Below are positions 32,954-34,015 of a stretch of DNA of 34,015 bases, piece after piece. The DNA comes from Culturomica sp. (GTDB lineage: Bacteria > Bacteroidota > Bacteroidia > Bacteroidales > Marinifilaceae), in NCBI GenBank assembly GCA_031271755.1, contig JAISVB010000068.1, positions 1-34,015 on the forward strand. Reading direction: 5' to 3'. Within the stretch, counting starts at the first letter, position 1. Every line of letters starts with the position of its first letter. The notes beneath the pieces are model-generated. The model made no database searches. It saw only the letters and a program-made list of their open reading frames with translations, and was not told the origin of the DNA. A program made the position numbers and the translations under genes.

Positions 32954-34015
32954 CTATTTTTTGAAACAGCGTATCATCTTCCCGTATGTTTCGTAGTTAT
33001 CCTCCATTTCGCTGTTTGTACTGTCAAAGTAGATTCCATAGGCTCCGGTGGTGCTTGCGCTCGCACTCCAGAAGCCCCCAAGCTCACCGATCTGTGAAAC
33101 CTGGCCACTCTTTAGCCTTTCGCCGGTGGCGGGGATAAAGGAGGTCACATTGGGTGCCGAATTGAGCCACCTGCCGCTATAGCCGTTAACGGTAGTCCAC
33201 GTTGTCCCTGCATTTACCCAACTGGTAATTAATTCCGCCCGTGTTTGTAGCCGGAAACCGCTGTTGTATGCTGTCAGCGTACCCGCTGCGGCCATTGCCT
33301 GGGCTTCGGCAGCCGTCAGGCCGATCAGGCGGCAGGGATCACCCTGCCCCGCCTTCATACGGGCCGCTGTGTTATAATTATCCAAACTCACATTTTTTTC
33401 CGGCGTCTGGTTTTTGTAGTCGTATGACGGAACATTATAATAGTCACTTAAAAACGATGATATAGCCTTGTCCGACGGATTGTAGAATGTTGTAGAAGAG
33501 AACGCACCGGCCCAGGTTTCGTTTGAAAGTGAAGAAGGTGTTGTAAATCCGACTAAGGCCCCCTGTTTAAAGAACAGCACATTATCCTGTGTCACGCTTC
33601 CCGTTGTTCCGTCGTCCCACTGCCCGGCTGACAGCCTGCCGTTGGGATCCAGGTGCAGGATATAGGGCGGACGGGGGATCAGCGCAAAGTGTGCCTTGAA
33701 TTTGACCGCTTCCCGCGGCATGGTGAAGGTTGCCGGATTGGCCGTTGCATCGGCCAGCGTCACTCCGCCGCTCTCCACCGTCCATCGGACAAATTGATAA
33801 CCGTCCAGCGGAACCGCCGTCAGCTTAACGGTTGCGTCTGCCGGGGATTCCTCCGCATCCGCCGACGCCGATCCCAAGCCGTCGTTCACTACCTCGATGG
33901 GATAGGTCTTGAGCTTGAATTCGGCTCGGAGCTCCACGTCGGAAGCGGGCATGGTGAAGGTTCCCGGATTGGTGGTCACCGTCAGTGCGGGCGCACTGCC
34001 GCTCACAACCGTCCA
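32954..34015 (-). CDS. Surface-type protein with InlB-like repeats, C-terminal part (5' end outside the window)
   Basis: 353 residues and the stop codon are in the window; the frame is open to the edge. The first part contains at least two divergent InlB B-repeat-type units: the first, partial one ends with PGTFTMPASDVELRAEF, and the second runs from TYPIEVVNDGLGSA to NPATFTMPREAVKFKAHF. The repeats share a WTV(V/E)SG...NP(G/A)TFTMP core. The C-terminal half (about 120-353) ends with GGFWSASASTTGAYGIYFDS and KMIRCFKK, resembling the carbohydrate/adhesin-like FISUMP-type domains common in Bacteroidota surface proteins. Such proteins are usually lipoproteins exposed on the cell surface; the signal region is not in this window. 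No Por secretion (T9SS) tail is recognised. Convergent with ilvE. Confidence 0.75.
   Translation of the reverse strand, partial: WTVVSGSAPALTVTTNPGTFTMPASDVELRAEFKLKTYPIEVVNDGLGSASADAEESPADATVKLTAVPLDGYQFVRWTVESGGVTLADATANPATFTMPREAVKFKAHFALIPRPPYILHLDPNGRLSAGQWDDGTTGSVTQDNVLFFKQGALVGFTTPSSLSNETWAGAFSSTTFYNPSDKAISSFLSDYYNVPSYDYKNQTPEKNVSLDNYNTAARMKAGQGDPCRLIGLTAAEAQAMAAAGTLTAYNSGFRLQTRAELITSWVNAGTTWTTVNGYSGRWLNSAPNVTSFIPATGERLKSGQVSQIGELGGFWSASASTTGAYGIYFDSTNSEMEDNYETYGKMIRCFKK

Overview
This is a stretch of a Bacteroidales (phylum Bacteroidota) chromosome. The evidence is an S46 dipeptidyl-peptidase, a DUF5723 outer-membrane-type protein with a SPOR tail, a stand-alone TonB C-terminal-domain protein, the large three-domain IspG, a sufBCDSE-DUF59 cluster, and repeated Bacteroidota promoter -7 elements (TAnnTTTG) in front of genes. 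The genus cannot be named from sequence alone. Coding density is high, with few long gaps.

Layout. 1-2.4 kb (minus): 5' part of hydG ([FeFe]-hydrogenase maturation) and a DUF5723/SPOR envelope protein. 2.5-8.2 kb (minus): one iron-sulfur assembly operon read sufB, sufC, sufD, sufS, sufE, DUF59. 8.26-9.24 kb: a non-coding scar with 23-bp direct repeats, a truncated MobC/VirD4-like coupling-protein fragment and an IS982-type transposase fragment. It is followed by an AT-richer lipoprotein gene with two DTG motifs and a PDZ-like tail (9.2-10.5 kb). 10.6-13.9 kb: a pirin, facing a Ser-type sulfatase and its radical-SAM maturase. 14.2-15.9 kb: thiL and an unrecognised helical protein. 15.9-21.2 kb: an RRM protein (minus), then an SDR oxidoreductase, a long-chain acyl-CoA synthetase and ispG (plus). 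21.2-21.7 kb: a gene-poor stretch with three strong hairpins, tRNA-Val(TAC), and an 18-bp second copy of the tRNA 3' end. 21.8-25.9 kb: TonB-C protein, rnhA, an SDR-type threonine dehydrogenase and an RNase R lacking the N-terminal helix-turn-helix region. 25.9-29.4 kb: M23 peptidase, rmuC, rlmN. 29.6-32.8 kb: S46 peptidase and branched-chain aminotransferase. 33-34 kb (minus): the 3' part of a surface protein with InlB-like repeats.

Functional links. SUF builds the Fe-S clusters used by several enzymes in this window: HydG, the sulfatase maturase, RlmN and IspG. The sulfatase carries Ser in its modification motif and is 3 bp from an anaerobic maturase, so the pair forms a self-contained unit. 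Threonine dehydrogenase, the S46 peptidase and the branched-chain aminotransferase fit an amino-acid/peptide-using anaerobe.

I did not find a convincing new multi-gene system. The most unusual places are the mobile-element scar upstream of suf (8.3-9.2 kb) and the tRNA-Val neighbourhood (21.2-21.7 kb), where a duplicated tRNA 3' end and a minus-strand terminator lacking an assigned gene suggest an old integration site and possibly a small RNA.
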